This document shows positions 34,745 through 46,589 of a DNA stretch of 64,000 nt, piece after piece (the stretch's first letter is position 1; each line of letters starts with the position of its first letter). The DNA lies in contig NC_048539.1 of assembly GCF_902806685.2 (NCBI RefSeq), positions 6,150,501-6,214,500 on the forward strand, written 5' to 3'. This DNA is from Maniola hyperantus. Taxonomy: Eukaryota > Arthropoda > Insecta > Lepidoptera > Nymphalidae. The notes under the pieces were generated by a model. It was given only the letters and a program-made list of their open reading frames with translations. It had not been told where the DNA came from and did no database searches. The position numbers and the translations under genes are program-made.

Positions 34745-35582
34745 TCTTTTCTTATCTGAAAAATATTGGCTTTAAACAATGTGACACAGATCCATGTTTG
34801 TTTATTAGAAATCGACGAGGCAATAAAATTATTCTAGCGCTCTATGTTGATGATGGACTTGTTGCATCAACAAATCAGAAAGATTCTGAGAAGTTTATAG
34901 CTGAATTGAGAAGTAGGTTCAAGATAACCACTAAACCAGCTAATTACTTTCTTGGTTTAGAACTTTCTAGTGATAAAGATGGTGGAATTGTAGTTTCACA
35001 AAAGCATTATGCTCAAAAGCTACTAGAACGCTTTGGGATGAGTGACTGTAAAGCAGTCAATACTCCAATTATTAAAGAAGCTCAAACAGATTCTGAAAAG
35101 GAGAATGATGTTAAGTTTCCTTATAGAGAAGCTGTTGGTGCATTAGCATACTTGATGACAGCAAGCAGACCAGATATATCGTACGCTGTAAGTTTTGTAT
35201 CCAGGTCACTTGCTAATCCCACTACAGAAGATGTACAAAAGGTCAAGCGCATTTTTCGTTACATCAAAGGAACAATAGATTTTGGAATTGTATATAAGAA
35301 AGATTACAAGTCTGGAATCTTAGAATGTTATAGTGACGCAGATCACGGTGGAGATCCAAACACAGGACGCTCTACATCTGGAATTCTGTGTATGTATGCT
35401 GGAGGAGTAATTGCTTGGGCAAGTCGGAAGCAAACATCAGTAGCAATTTCGAGTACTGAAGCGGAGCTCGTAGCAGCTAGTGAAGCAGCTCGTGAAATTG
35501 TATGGCTTAAGAGACTGTTTAATGAAGTTACCAAATTAAAAGAAATTCCCAAGCTGCAAATTGATAATGATGCAGCTATAAA
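34745..35582 (+). pseudogene. Copia Pol fragment: end of reverse transcriptase and RNase H
   Basis: The frame reads 'GFKQCDTDPCLFIRNRRGNK', then the reverse transcriptase active site 'LYVDDGLVAS'. It continues 'FLGLELSSDKDG', 'KLLERFGMSDCKAVNTP', 'VGALAYLMTASRPDISYAV', and the RNase H start 'CYSDADHGGDPNTGRSTSG' with 'ISSTEAELVAASEAAREIVW'. These motifs in this order are typical of Ty1/copia. The piece lacks gag, protease and integrase and starts abruptly near 34745. The open frame continues to 35787 only because it runs into the inverted arm, so residues after about 'QIDNDAAIK' are not copia protein. Confidence 0.85.
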
Positions 35583-35843
35583 AATTTCTTTTAATTTGGT
35601 AACTTCATTAAACAGTCTCTTAAGCCATACAATTTCACGAGCTGCTTCACTAGCTGCTACGAGCTCCGCTTCAGTACTCGAAATTGCTACTGATGTTTGC
35701 TTCCGACTTGCCCAAGCAATTACTCCTCCAGCATACATACACAGAATTCCAGATGTAGAGCGTCCTGTGTTTGGATCTCCACCGTGATCTGCGTCACTAT
35801 AACATTCTAAGATTCCAGACTTGTAATCTTTCTTATATACAAT
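35287..35843. repeat. Inverted repeat, 261-bp arms, 35-bp loop
   Basis: Arms 35287-35547 and 35583-35843 are reverse complements with no mismatch seen. The loop 35548-35582 carries a smaller 'agctgc..gcagct' inverted pair. Transcription across this would give a long hairpin RNA. Confidence 0.88.
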
Positions 35844-36092
35844 ACAAACTTCTGCTGATGCTGTGCTATCCGGTTCCTTTGGTTTGTTTAGATTGCCATT
35901 TATCGCATCTAAGCATCCGCCAGTACCTCTTGCTACAAGTCTAGCTTTATATTTGTCGAGGCTTCCATCAGCATTGGTCTTCTTTTTATAGATCCATTTA
36001 CAAGAAATAAGCTTTCTGTCTTTCGGTTTATCCACAAGTATCCAAGTTTTATTCTCTTTCAGAGAATTTAGCTCACTTTCCATAGCTTTCAA
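35343..36092 (-). pseudogene. Chimeric copia frame: RT N-terminus - gag - RNase H
   Basis: The minus frame begins with reverse transcriptase N-terminal residues ('MKAMESELNSLKENKTWIL', 'CKWIYKKKTNADGSLDKYKA'). It jumps at 'ARG' near 35921-35931 into gag ('TGGCLDAINGNLNKPKE'). It then jumps again near 35843-35850 into RNase H ('IVYKKDYKSGILEC'). The first junction lies in a shared 'AAGAGGTACT'-like stretch, indicating microhomology. The frame stays open for 249 codons, which is chance or recent origin, not a functional polyprotein. Confidence 0.75.
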
Positions 36093-36103
36093 TTAGCTTT
36101 CAA

Positions 36104-36709
36104 TTAGCTTTCCTTAGCAATTTCGAGTACTGAAGCGGAGCTCGTAGCAGCTAGTGAAGCAGCTCGTGAAATTGTATGGCTTAAGAGACTGTTTAATGAA
36201 GTTACCAAATTAAAAGAAATTCCCAAGCTGCAAATTGATAATGATGCAGCTATAAAAATTTCTTTTAATTTGGTAACTTCATTAAACAGTCTCTTAAGCC
36301 ATACAATTTCACGAGCTGCTTCACTAGCTGCTACGAGCTCCGCTTCAGTACTCGAAATTGCTACTGATGTTTGCTTCCGACTTGCCCAAGCAATTACTCC
36401 TCCAGCATACATACACAGAATTCCAGATGTAGAGCGTCCTGTGTTTGGATCTCCACCGTGATCTGCGTCACTATAACATTCTAAGATTCCAGACTTGTAA
36501 TCTTTCTTATATACAATACAAACTTCTGCTGATGCTGTGCTATCCGGTTCCTTTGGTTTGTTTAGATTGCCATTTATCGCATCTAAGCATCCGCCAGTAC
36601 CTCTTAGCATTAACAGTACCTTGCAGCGCCATGTTGTCCAATTTTCCTTTCCTTCTAAACGACCAATATCAATTTTGAAGCTCGTGGATGAATTCCATGA
36701 AGACGACAT
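36104..36709 (-). pseudogene. Copia gag N-terminus fused to RNase H
   Basis: The minus frame starts with a copia-type gag N-terminus ('MSSSWNSSTSFKIDIGRLEG', 'KENWTTWRCKVLLMLRGTGG'). It proceeds through 'KPKEPDSTASAEV' and jumps to RNase H at the same junction as the neighbouring chimera. Protease, integrase and reverse transcriptase are missing. The upstream minus-strand leader is at about 36710-36790. Sharing of the gag-RNase H junction shows that an internally deleted copy was duplicated. Confidence 0.75.
36115..36605. repeat. Second copy of a 491-bp direct repeat, offset 674 bp
   Basis: 36115-36605 repeats 35441-35931 with no difference seen by eye, including the fold-back centre. Beyond 36605 the two copies diverge, one continuing into gag and the other into reverse transcriptase sequence. 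Confidence 0.85.
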
Positions 36710-36715
36710 TTTGAT

Positions 36716-39700
36716 AAATCTTGTTAGAATTTTTAAAGAAAATAGAAATTATAGCTTATCTCTGCTCTAAAATAATTTTTGAATTTATTTTCGATCTGCT
36801 ACCATATTAGAGTCCGTTTTAGGATCGATAAAATTCAATTAAATAAATAATATACTTTGAGAAAACATATTTTTATTATAGGACATGTTAGAGTGACATT
36901 CCAATTTTTAAAAAAATTAGAATAAAATAGACAGCCAGTGTGACACATAAATTAATACAAAACCTTCTTTAACAACGTATAAATAAATTCAGATAGAAAT
37001 GTCCTTGTAAGTATTTGGGGACGATCGTACTCCATCCGGCGAAGACGGGCAGTGATTTGAGCCGACGGAAAGAATCGTTTGCGAACGTCGCATTGTCGTC
37101 AATAAAACTCGAAACGTAATGAATCACGGCTTCGGAATGCTAGCGAAATAAGTCTCTTCTTTTCAACGATAAATTTTTTGCTAAGTAACTTTTTCTCCCA
37201 GTTTCCTTTATCTTAATTTAAGTGATTTTTAAATATCAGAGTGCGGGAGAATATTATCATTATCATCCTACGGTACATCATCCTTTGTGGGTCCTAACCA
37301 TGGTCTCTTTCATCGTTTATTTCTATATCCTGCCAGCCATTTGGTCATTTCTGCTGGGGTATATATTTATATGTGAGTTGCGTTCGGCATGCATTCCAAT
37401 TTCCAGGCACTGATAAGGGAACTTGTCTGTGATTCCAGGTGCAACGCTCGTCGCAGACATTGTGATTTTCAGCACTTGACAGTGTTCTCATTGCTTATTA
37501 GAGCGTCTAGCTCGTGATTCATACCCTGGTCACTGACTGTATCAATTTCCGGCAATCAGCCAAATATGTAAGAAAACAGTTATTCTAAAGTACAATACTT
37601 TTTAGTCCTGCACCGGTGAATAATCTGAATGTAAAGTTCCTACCGGTTCCTACCGGTGAATGTAAAGTAGGGCTACATGAAATTATTGATTTGATTTTAA
37701 CAAAAAAAAAAAACCTTTCCATCTTTTATATTCCCATGTGTTTTATGTCCTTTGCAATTGTAAAGTCTCATGCGCCACGGGCCATGGCACGTGTCGGCAA
37801 TTTATCACTGCGTTGTTAAAGAGTCCATTTAGCTTGTAAATTTGTTCTAAACGAGCTATCATAAATTTGCCTCGTGCTTTCCTTCCGCCATGAGTGTGAA
37901 GTGGGCGACGAGTCCGCCCACCGATTCAGAAAACTTAGACTTAGACTCTTCGATTTAATCACATAGATTGCTGCTTCCGTTAAAAGATGAAAGTGGGCGT
38001 AGGTTGCCGGTTTCGTATCTACTAGTTTTTATAAGATAAGCTAGAGATAAGATAATTTATCTTACTATTTTACATTAACTTAAGAATGAAAGCACATCAA
38101 CTAATTTAATTATTATGGCTTATGAAGTGAAACCTTTTTGAAGTGCGTCGGACGATTTTAAACCTTTTATAACCTACAAATACACAACTGACATGCGTTA
38201 ATCGTGTATTTGTAGGTATAATTACGTGTTGCGCGAATTCGATAGTATTATTTGATAGTTTTAAGTTTTGACTTCTGTCGGCTCCCCATTGACTGCTTTA
38301 TTTAATTGTCTTGTCATGAACCTACCTATCGACTTAATTATACTCTCTTACTCTAAGCAAAATTGTTGAATTTCTTTCTGTATGCATTAGACTCTGTTCC
38401 TATGCTATTATTTGTAATATTAGTATAGGATTTCTGAGCAATGTGAACATTTAAAGCAATATCAATTCAAACATAGTACTTTTGCCTTATAAAATATGTT
38501 ACTGCCTTGTATGGCAACATTATGATGCAAACGTACAATGACTTGTTTATTATGGCTTGAACTCGCTTGGGTCTGTCAACGAGGTCACATGCTCCAACTA
38601 TCTCGTTATTTTCATTGTAAATGCAAAATATCTTACTTTGTGTGCATTCTTACAACATTACATACTTATATTTATTGGTCGATTTCTACGAAACGTTTTA
38701 TTCATTATTCAATATATTACTATATTCGTACCTACCTACATTTTACAGTCACTACAGAAGTAAGTACTTTTCAGGTAATATTTATTGGACCAATTTTACA
38801 ATATGAATAGATGCTATGTTAAGTACATATATGTGAGGCCAAATCTATAAAATTTTCCTAAATTAAACAGACATAAACCCTGAATCTATACTCATTTATC
38901 AAAGTGGGAATATTTAAAACATGAGTGAAAACAGTAAAATAGCTTTTGAATAAAATGACAATGAAATACGGGCAGACGCAAATAAATGGTCAGATAAACA
39001 GACGCGACGAAAGTGTTCCTTGTTTTACCACGGAACATTGAAAACTATTTCTGCTCATTTCAGATTTATAGTAGGTATACTCTGCCTTTTTGCAGACAAG
39101 AAATAAAAACATTCTCACCCATCGAAATATTATATGTCGATGTTTTCACCGTTATATTTATAGGGTACATAATACTAGACCACCCATATTTTGGCAGTGA
39201 CTATAGTAATGCGCACATACCAAATTAACAACGTAATAAGTGAAAGAGCGCCATGAGCATTCTAGTCAAACTTCAATTCAAATGAATTCAGATATTTTTC
39301 GATTGTTTCGAGTTTGTTAAATTACAATGAACAGATTCAGAAACAATTTCTATTTTCCACACAAATTCTTCTTATTCTACGGTTCTCTATAAATAATTGA
39401 CGTGAACGAATCGAATGAACCCATAGGGTTCATTGATTTATTTACGAGTTTAAAAGGTTGCGTTGCGAACTCTCGTCTTTTTGAACCATATATTACTAGA
39501 AAAATAAATATCTAGTCTAGTGCTCTTCCCAAGCTTCTTAAACTTCTGTGGGAAGACGTCCTCTAGCTTGCATCTTTTCCTTGATTTCTTCATACTTTTC
39601 GGTGTACTTACTTACTTACACTTACACTTACGTAATAAAAGTGACGAAGCGGTTATAGTGTGAGACAAAAGTGGGCACTGGGCTAGCCTGGAAACTACCA

Positions 39701-39763
39701 CCAAACTAATTTTGCAAAAGCCTAAGACCAGCCAATGTAGAAATTATTTAATTACTAGACGAT
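36716..39763. other. AT-rich intronic DNA, nothing recognised
   Basis: A poly(A) run lies near 37700. Short ORFs are T-rich and overlapping (for example several frames at 38538-38810), which argues against coding. Confidence 0.45.
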
Positions 39764-39975
39764 GCCCGCAGCTTCGCCCACGTGGATTTAGGTTTTCCCG
39801 TTCAAGGAAATCCCGTGTCCCTGTTTGATTTTTCGAGACCAAACATAGCCTATGTCCGCCCCCGGATCGATTTTAACAGGTAGCTGTCTCACTACCTGTT
39901 AAAATCGTTTAAACGTATAAGCCTTTAAAAATCCTGTGGGAGCTCTTTGATTTTCTGGGATAAAAAGAAGCGTAT
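39764..39975 (+). repeat. Family B short element with an internal hairpin
   Basis: It starts 'ctagacgatgcccgcagctt', passes 'cgtggatttaggtttt' and 'catagcctatgtccgccccc', and ends 'ttgattttctgggataaaaa'. A perfect 16-bp inverted repeat (39868-39883 and 39892-39907, 8-nt loop) sits inside it and looks like a local inverted duplication. Confidence 0.68.
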
Positions 39976-41605
39976 TCCCTATACCAATAATAAGAAAGTA
40001 AATTCTTCTACAAATCAGATCATACAAATGTATGAACTTCTATTATACTCTCAAAAGACATCGATCATAGCGCGATGTAATTATGCGATGTAATAAACTA
40101 ACTAGCGGCATTTGTTTTTTAGGTACATTTTGGATGTTCGCAATGGAAATTATTTGGCTGAATACTTTGGCCTGAGAGTTTGACGATGAATAGAGGAAGT
40201 CCCCGGTGTGCAAGCTATTTTGTATTAAAATTTGTCACCAATTTTGTCACTATTGGTTAAACGGATGGGCCATGAAAAGCTACCAGACTGACAGAAACTC
40301 TTTTGTTTTTATAATATTAGTCATTATGAATTAAAAAGTAAAGAAACATAAGAAGGTACAAAATAAATACCTATATAAATAGGTTTAATTACTTACTTGT
40401 ATATCTCGTTTTCCCTTCACATAGTGGAAGAGTGAACCCGTTTATTATAAACTCGATTGCGTGGGAGCAGTTCAGTCGCCATACTGTCTACGGTATTTAT
40501 GTGCCAGCAACTTTTATTTTGATTAGTTGAAATGTTGTAACGTGTTATACATTTATTACGTTTTAACATTTCAACGATTTGTTGGGTGTTTATTTTCTGA
40601 CTCCTGCTAGTTAAGAGTTTTTGTCGTCCAAACATATTGGTCAAACTGAGTAATTGAGTAGGTATCACTAGATTGAATTAATGCCAAAAGTTAGGTTTCT
40701 TCATAACATTTTCTTGAAATAATTTAATTTACTAGCGGATACCCAGCGTGTGTTACTACGCTAAAAATATGCTTAATTTGCTTAACGCATTGTCTTAGTG
40801 GTCTATAACAATCTTTGCATTATTGCCTTTCTAATGAAACTGGTTTGGGGCACATCGGTTGGATGGTTTCAAAGTACACAGGTTAGTTAAAAACATTTTT
40901 TGTGTTTTATATACATAATATATAGAGATTGATTAAGTAGGTAGAAACCTACCTATCGCAGTATAAACACTTTTTTTAGAAAAAGTAAAAGAAGGATTCG
41001 ATTCCTAAGGATGTGTGATTTCAATGATGGATGTGTGAGGTCAAAGTGCACTATAGATCTCAGCTTAATTGTTGACTACCAAATATCCTGTAGATTTAGA
41101 TACTAAGTAGTAAGAGTCGCTTGAATCTAGGTAGATAAGTTAGTATCTACTGATAGTACCTAACTGTAACATTATGATACATACCTAGGTAGGTGCTGTT
41201 CGGTACTAGGCAAGGCTACCTTAAAATATGCTGTTCTACATTTTAAGAAACTGGCAAATTGTTTACTGTGTAAACATTTATTCTGGGCATATCGTGAGCT
41301 CTAAAGTAATGCACTTTTCGTGTTTCAGATAGATTTATGTTTATTTTAGGTAGCCGTTTAATTGATTTCTTATATTTACATATCGACCATTAATGCTTTC
41401 TGCGTTTGACCCCGTTCATAAAATACTTATAGATTTTTTTTTAGAAAAGCCTGAGGAAATTGCTCGGTTTTCAATTTTCAGTGATATTCCAGCAAATTTT
41501 TTCTACTAGTTAAGTAATGACCGCTACTTTTTAAAATAATTGCTAATTCGTTCAGCACTTTTAGCGTGTGGGCAACAACGCGGCTACTATACTAGTACAG
41601 ATTTT
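39976..41605. other. AT-rich intronic DNA with short fragments
   Basis: 'cggatgggccatgaaaagct' plus 'accagactgacagaaactc' near 40261 is a family B remnant, and 'actagcggatacccagcgtg' near 40733 is another element end. No gene is supported. Confidence 0.45.
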
Positions 41606-41668
41606 TTTAAATAGAGGTAGCGAGTAAACGAGCATGCGGGTCACCTGATGTTAAGTGATGAATTGCTA
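41606..41668 (-). repeat. 3' end of the 49-52 kb non-LTR family, reversed fragment
   Basis: The inverted poly(A) 'tttttttaaatag' is followed by 'cgagtaaacgagcatgcggg' and 'tcacctgatgttaagtga'. This is the reverse complement of the terminal 3'UTR at 52237-52305. Extreme 5' truncation is typical of non-LTR insertions. Confidence 0.75.
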
Positions 41669-42150
41669 TGAACAAGGAATATTATCATGAGGTTTACCTA
41701 CCGTTTACACGACGAAGCGTGCATTGGAGTCGTATTTTCTGCAGTCGCCAAACCAGACCTGAGCCAATTTATCTTACACTCTTGTGGAAGAAAATATCAA
41801 TAGGAAACATGTATACCTACTTTACCTATCTTGATATTATGATTCCCCAATCAAGTGAAAGGTATCTGGCATACTCTTATGCTAGATAGTAGGTAGGTAC
41901 CTATCCAATAAACTTACACAACCTAAACTTTCTTTTAACCGCGTAATATAATACAGCCTACTAAAAACATTAAGGTAAGAATGATAAAACAGCTTTATAG
42001 GAGCTATAAACTCCTACGATAGCTTATCAAAATAAAGTTACAAATAAATATTGACCAAGAGCACGAGGCACGTAGGCGCGGACGCCGCTCTGTCTAGTTT
42101 TATAAGCACGTTTGACGTTACATTCATTTCTTTCGATGGTGGATTAGAGT

Positions 42151-42290
42151 CTATAGTACGCGACATGACGGATGGCAATCGGGGCGCCCGCACAGCCCCG
42201 CGCTAACCTGGTGCGTGCGAGCGCGGGTGACATGCGGGTGTGCGCCCGCGTCCCCCTGCCTAAAATCGCCTGCCTGTCGCGTACCTAGGT
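42151..42290. mobile_element. GC-rich fold-back element, copy 3
   Basis: It opens 'tatagtacgcgacatgacgg' followed by 'atggcaatcgggg', has a GC-rich centre, and closes 'cctgtcgcgtacctaggt'. The ends are partly inverted and related to copies at 12660 and 14745. Confidence 0.75.
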
Positions 42291-42332
42291 ACTTGGGCGA
42301 ATTTGCACCAGTCCGTTTATCTTCTTCTTCTA

Positions 42333-42530
42333 TATGTAGGTATAAAAGAAAAAGCTAACTGGCTGACTGACTGACTGATCTATCAACGCACAGTTGAAAC
42401 CACTGGATGGATCAGGATGAAATTTGCATACATTATAGCTATTATGACGTGGGCATCCGCTCAGAAAGGATTTTTGAAAATTCAACCCCTAAGGGAGTAA
42501 AACATAGGTTTGAAATGTGTGTAGTTATAC
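42333..42530 (-). repeat. Family A short element
   Basis: 'ataaaagaaaaagctaactg', (gact)n, 'gatctatcaacgcacagttg', 'ttatagctattatgacgtgg', 'gcatccgctcagaaaggatt' and 'caacccctaagggagtaa' form a fairly complete reversed copy. Confidence 0.75.
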
Positions 42531-42859
42531 TAATATGAATCATCGTTTGAATCTCAAAAAGAGTTTGAAATAAAGTAAATAAGGAATAAATAAAAAAATC
42601 TATTAAGTAGGTCGTTACCTGAGAAATCGTAAGTATTTAAAGACAAAAGTCGATCAGGCAAAGGTAGATTAACTTTCCACTTTAAAGTTGGCACTTTGTT
42701 CAAGGATGTAGGTAGGTACATAATAGGTATGTTGACATCTGAAAAGGTTAATGGCAAACCATTTCGTAATCGTCTAAGTTGTAAACGTTGCGTGGGGGAA
42801 AGTGGCCCTTCAAGTCGTGGGAGAAAATAGACTAAGAGTCAACCGTATAATTCTATAAC

Positions 42860-43045
42860 TAACTAGCTGCCCTGGCGAACTTCGTTCCGCCTAACAGTCA
42901 ATTCAAATTTTTCTCTCCGTAAGAACCATCCTCGTACTTCAAGGAATATTATAAAAAAAGAATTAGTGAAATCGGTTCAGCTGTTGAGATTTGCGATGAG
43001 CAACACATTTAGTGATTCATTTTTATATTATAGACTAAGTAATTA
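42860..43045 (+). repeat. Short interspersed element starting 'ctagctgccctggcgaactt'
   Basis: It continues 'cgttccgcctaacag', 'aaatcggttcagctgttgag' and 'gagcaacacattta'. A recurring lepidopteran short element type, distinct from families A and B in its interior. Confidence 0.6.
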
Positions 43046-43141
43046 TATAGAACGCAATTCACTGAACTTTAATATTTTTTGCTATCGACTCATCATAAGA
43101 CTAAAAGCATTAGCTCCCACCTTTGGCGGTGTTCGCACTTG

Positions 43142-43215
43142 ATTTCAACATGGGATTATCCAAGGGGCGGATCAAAAATTTCCTGAAAAGCTGACAACGC
43201 ATTGGCGGTTCCTCT
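43142..43215 (+). repeat. 3' coding-end fragment of the 49-52 kb non-LTR family
   Basis: 'caacatgggattatccaagg', 'ggcggatcaaaaatttcctg' and 'caacgcattggcggttcctc' plus 'tggtgc' match the last codons of the reverse transcriptase ORF around 52140-52215. It has substitutions and an in-frame stop, so it is an old dead copy. Confidence 0.7.
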
Positions 43216-43766
43216 GGTGCAGTGAATCTTTGCCGGCTTCAGATAATGTCGTACATCATTGATCGGTACCGCCCACTTATCGTAGTGAAGTGCATACGCT
43301 AACGAATAACCGCAGATTATCAAAAATCGATTTGAAATAAAATAAATCGAACATAATATAAAAATTAACATTCAGGTAACTTATACTTTTTTTATAAATA
43401 TTATCGCTGAATACTAATAATATAATCTGGTGGTGGATACTCTATACCAACAACTTTATCATTATAAAGGAAATTCATAATCAATATTATTAAGTAGGTA
43501 GGTATTTACTTTTACCGGTGGTCTCTAGCACTATGAGGTCAGATAAGGTGTCGTGACTGATATCTTAAAATGTTGTCTCCTACTTGTTCATTTATAAGTT
43601 GTTCGAATATTTCTAGTAAAGAATTTCGTTTTAATGGATTTTTGATTTAATTGCAATGTCGCCGCAAGAATTTTCATTTTAAGCACCAAATATTTGGTTG
43701 TTTTTCGATGCACAAGTAACGGCATTTAGAATAATGTAGGCTACACATCTACATAATAAATACTTA

Positions 43767-43898
43767 GGGCGTTTGTGCACTCATCCGTGATTTTACGGAT
43801 CCGTGAAAAAAAATACGAATCGAATGTACGTATTAGTATGACGGCCACTTAGACGAATCACGGATACGATCCGAATACGGATGAGTGTTCAAACGCCC
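43767..43898. mobile_element. 132-bp MITE with TTA target-site duplication (PIF/Harbinger-like)
   Basis: The ends 'gggcgtttgtgcactcatcc' and its inverse 'ggatgagtgttcaaacgccc' differ at two positions, giving about 22 bp of terminal inverted repeat. Flanking TTA occurs at 43764-43766 and 43899-43901. A three-base TWA duplication is characteristic of PIF/Harbinger. The interior is non-coding. Confidence 0.8.
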
Positions 43899-44454
43899 TT
43901 ACCCACAAAATATCTGTCTGCACGTACAATTACAAGGCGAACAGACGTCAATAATTCCAGTTTAACTCTAAACTTTAGACCTAGAGTTTCAAGTCCAGAG
44001 TTCTATTATTTTTATCTATGCGATGTCGATGATTTGACCATCATGACCATCGTGACCACATCTTTTGTGTGATAAGTGAAAATAACTCACTGTACTATTA
44101 AAATTAGATGTGTAACTTATCTAGGTCTTTTCAGAACCTAGGAAGCTACTGGTTAGTAAAAAATATACCATTATTAAGTTAATTAACTTCTTAAAGTATC
44201 TAACGTCGTGATCCGATTCGATTCTCAAAGAATGCGTCATAATTTAATATCCTGGTATAAATTAGAATTGTAAGCGTTAAATTAGCCACTCTAGCGATAG
44301 CGTTGCTTATATTGTGAAGAAACTATTTTGAACATGGTGTCAGACAAATTAATGTCTATCCTGTTCATAAGCAGGACATCCACGGCCTTTATGTCAACAG
44401 TACCAATTGTTTCAATTGAGACGTGAAATTGTTAGAGAAATCTTCAAATTACGA

Positions 44455-44892
44455 AAAAACCCGGCCAAGTGCGAGTCAGATTCGCGCACTTATGGCCGAC
44501 ACATTTTGCACGATAAATCAAAAACTATTACGTATGCATAAAAATAAATAAAAATCTGTTTTAGAATGTACAGTTAATGCCCTTTCAAAGATATGAAACC
44601 CCACTTAGTAAGTATAAAGTAGGTATAAGTTATCTTACTTTGAAAATTGAAAATACTAATTATTTGTTCATGACCACATTTATTTTTTTGTGATGTAACC
44701 ACAAATTCACGATTTTCGAATTTATTCCTTTACTTGTGCTATAAGACCTACCTACCTACCAAATTTCTAGATTCTAGGTCAACGGCAAGTACCCTATCGG
44801 TTTCCTTGACAGACATGACGGGCAGACAGACAAACAGATAGACAGACAGACAACAAAGTGATCTTATAAGGGTTTCTTTTTCCTTTTGAAAC
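44455..44892 (+). repeat. Family C interspersed element, first of a tandem pair
   Basis: It starts 'aaaaacccggccaagtgcga' and contains 'acattttgcacgataaatca', 'cttactttgaaaattgaaaa', 'ttctaggtcaacggcaagta', (agac)n and 'gatcttataagggtttcttt'. It is followed after ~60 bp by a second copy in the same orientation. Confidence 0.78.
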
Positions 44893-44954
44893 CACGCATT
44901 TTTATGAAAATCTGGATTTTGTAACTTTCCGTACACTACTAATTACTATTTATA

Positions 44955-45374
44955 CAAAACCGGCCAAGTGCGAGTCAGGCTCGCGCAACGAGGGTTTCGT
45001 ACTACAGTCGTATTTTTTCGACATTTTGCACGATAATTCCAAAACTATGATGCATAAAAATAAATAAAAATCCACAGGTAAAGCCCTTTCATATGATACC
45101 CCACTTGATATAGTTATCTTACTTCGAAAATTGAAAATAATAAGTTTTAGTTCACGACCACAATTTAATTTTTTTAACCACAAAGTCACGGTTTTCAGAT
45201 TTTTCCCTAATGTCTGCTATAAGACCTACCTACCTGCCAAATTTCATGATTCTAGGTCAACGGGAAGTACCCTGTAGGTTTCTTGACAGACCGACAGACA
45301 GACAGACAGACAGACAACAAAGTGATCCTATAAGGGTTCCGTTTTTCCTTTTGAGGTACGGAACCCTAAAAAAC
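44955..45374 (+). repeat. Family C interspersed element, second of a tandem pair
   Basis: It starts 'caaaaccggccaagtgcgag' and ends 'gaggtacggaaccctaaaaa'. It has the same internal order as the first copy but a shorter middle, and an (agac)5 run. The close same-direction pair may be two insertions or one local duplication. Confidence 0.8.
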
Positions 45375-46589
45375 GAATGTATTATTTATTATCTATAGGT
45401 AGGTTGGTATAGGTACTCTATTTTAACACTCGTTAATTACTGAGATTCAAACTCGCTAGTTAAGAACAGAAATTGACTGACTCTCTCATCTCTTTTTTGT
45501 TTCTCTTTGAACTAGAAAAGGTCCAAAAGTGAGTTAAAAGTGACAACCACTGAGATGCTTCTTCCGTTTTTACTAATTACCTCCATGATGAAAGTTCATG
45601 AACATGACATAGACCCGTTCTTGAAATAAAACTTGTATGTTTCCCTTTGAAGGTGTTTATTTTTGTCGTTTTTGAAGTAGAAATTAGACGAGCGACTCCG
45701 ATCAGGGGCTAATTACGCAACTTAGTCATGAGTCGAGTCGCAGACTCGCAGTCGCCATGGCATTGATATTGTTTGTTAAATTATAGTCTGAAAATAAAAA
45801 ACTTTAGCAGAATGGTCATATATAGGCGTCTGCTGTTGGAATTCGGCCATCCCTCATGAGTGCCACCAAACCCTTCTTCGGTTTTTCTTGTTCAGCAATT
45901 TCTCGCCATCCTCTTTACATTTAAGAAGCTTATTTTAGCAGGTATACTGTGTAGCATGCTTGAGATCACTAGTCCAAAAAGCTGGAGGACGCCCCACATC
46001 ACACACTTTCCGACTCCAACCACATGTAAGATATGACAAGGCTTGTACATTGCCACTACTACTTGTCAACGGTTTAGACTTTAGACTTTACGCTATGTCA
46101 GTATCGCCTTGCTTCTGTTGCGGTTTTCTTCATTTCGTGCCTTAACATACCTAGGCCTTTCTAGAGCTAGTTTGGCGACATTGAAAATTATTGCATCTCA
46201 TAGACAGTATCCACATTAATTCAGCGTGAGATGCGCGATTCAGATAAAGGCGATTGTGATAGATAATCCGTTGCGTAATTAAGTCCTGGATCGTGTAACT
46301 TGAAGCATGTCATCGAATGGCAATGTGTAAATGGCTACCATTCGTAAGCTAAATACGACTGTATATATTTTGAATGCAACTCGCCTGTTAAGTTTCAAAT
46401 GACTTCCCAATTCTTTTTAATTAAAGATACCAGAGTCCAGAAGAAAAGTCTTCGACCTGTGTGGTGTTGCGTTCCTATAGGCTATATAGCCTGATTTTCC
46501 AACATGCTGCACAATGCTGAGTGCACGTTGGATCATAGATTTACTAAGGATTTACTCGTATGTGGTTATAGTAAAATAAACTTCTTTTT
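45375..46589. other. AT-rich intronic DNA, nothing recognised
   Basis: No repeat or gene could be supported with confidence. Confidence 0.4.

Larger units (their letters stand above)
34745..36715. mobile_element. Rearranged fold-back Ty1/copia retrotransposon derivative
   Basis: The block is built from pieces of one copia element in alternating orientation: RT C-terminus and RNase H (+) 34745-35582; RNase H, gag and RT N-terminus (-) 35583-36100; RNase H (+) 36115-36256; and RNase H plus gag N-terminus (-) 36257-36709. Arms are identical by eye, so the rearrangement is recent. LTRs were not identified. Repeated template switching during reverse transcription, or an assembly artefact, could explain it. 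Confidence 0.8.

Noticed and set aside
35583..35787. C-terminal extension of the copia RNase H ORF
   Set aside because: The frame is open only because it reads through the inverted arm; it is not element protein.
36104..36709. Functional gag-type protein
   Set aside because: Fused to an RNase H piece by an aberrant junction and lacks the rest of the polyprotein; treated as a broken derivative.
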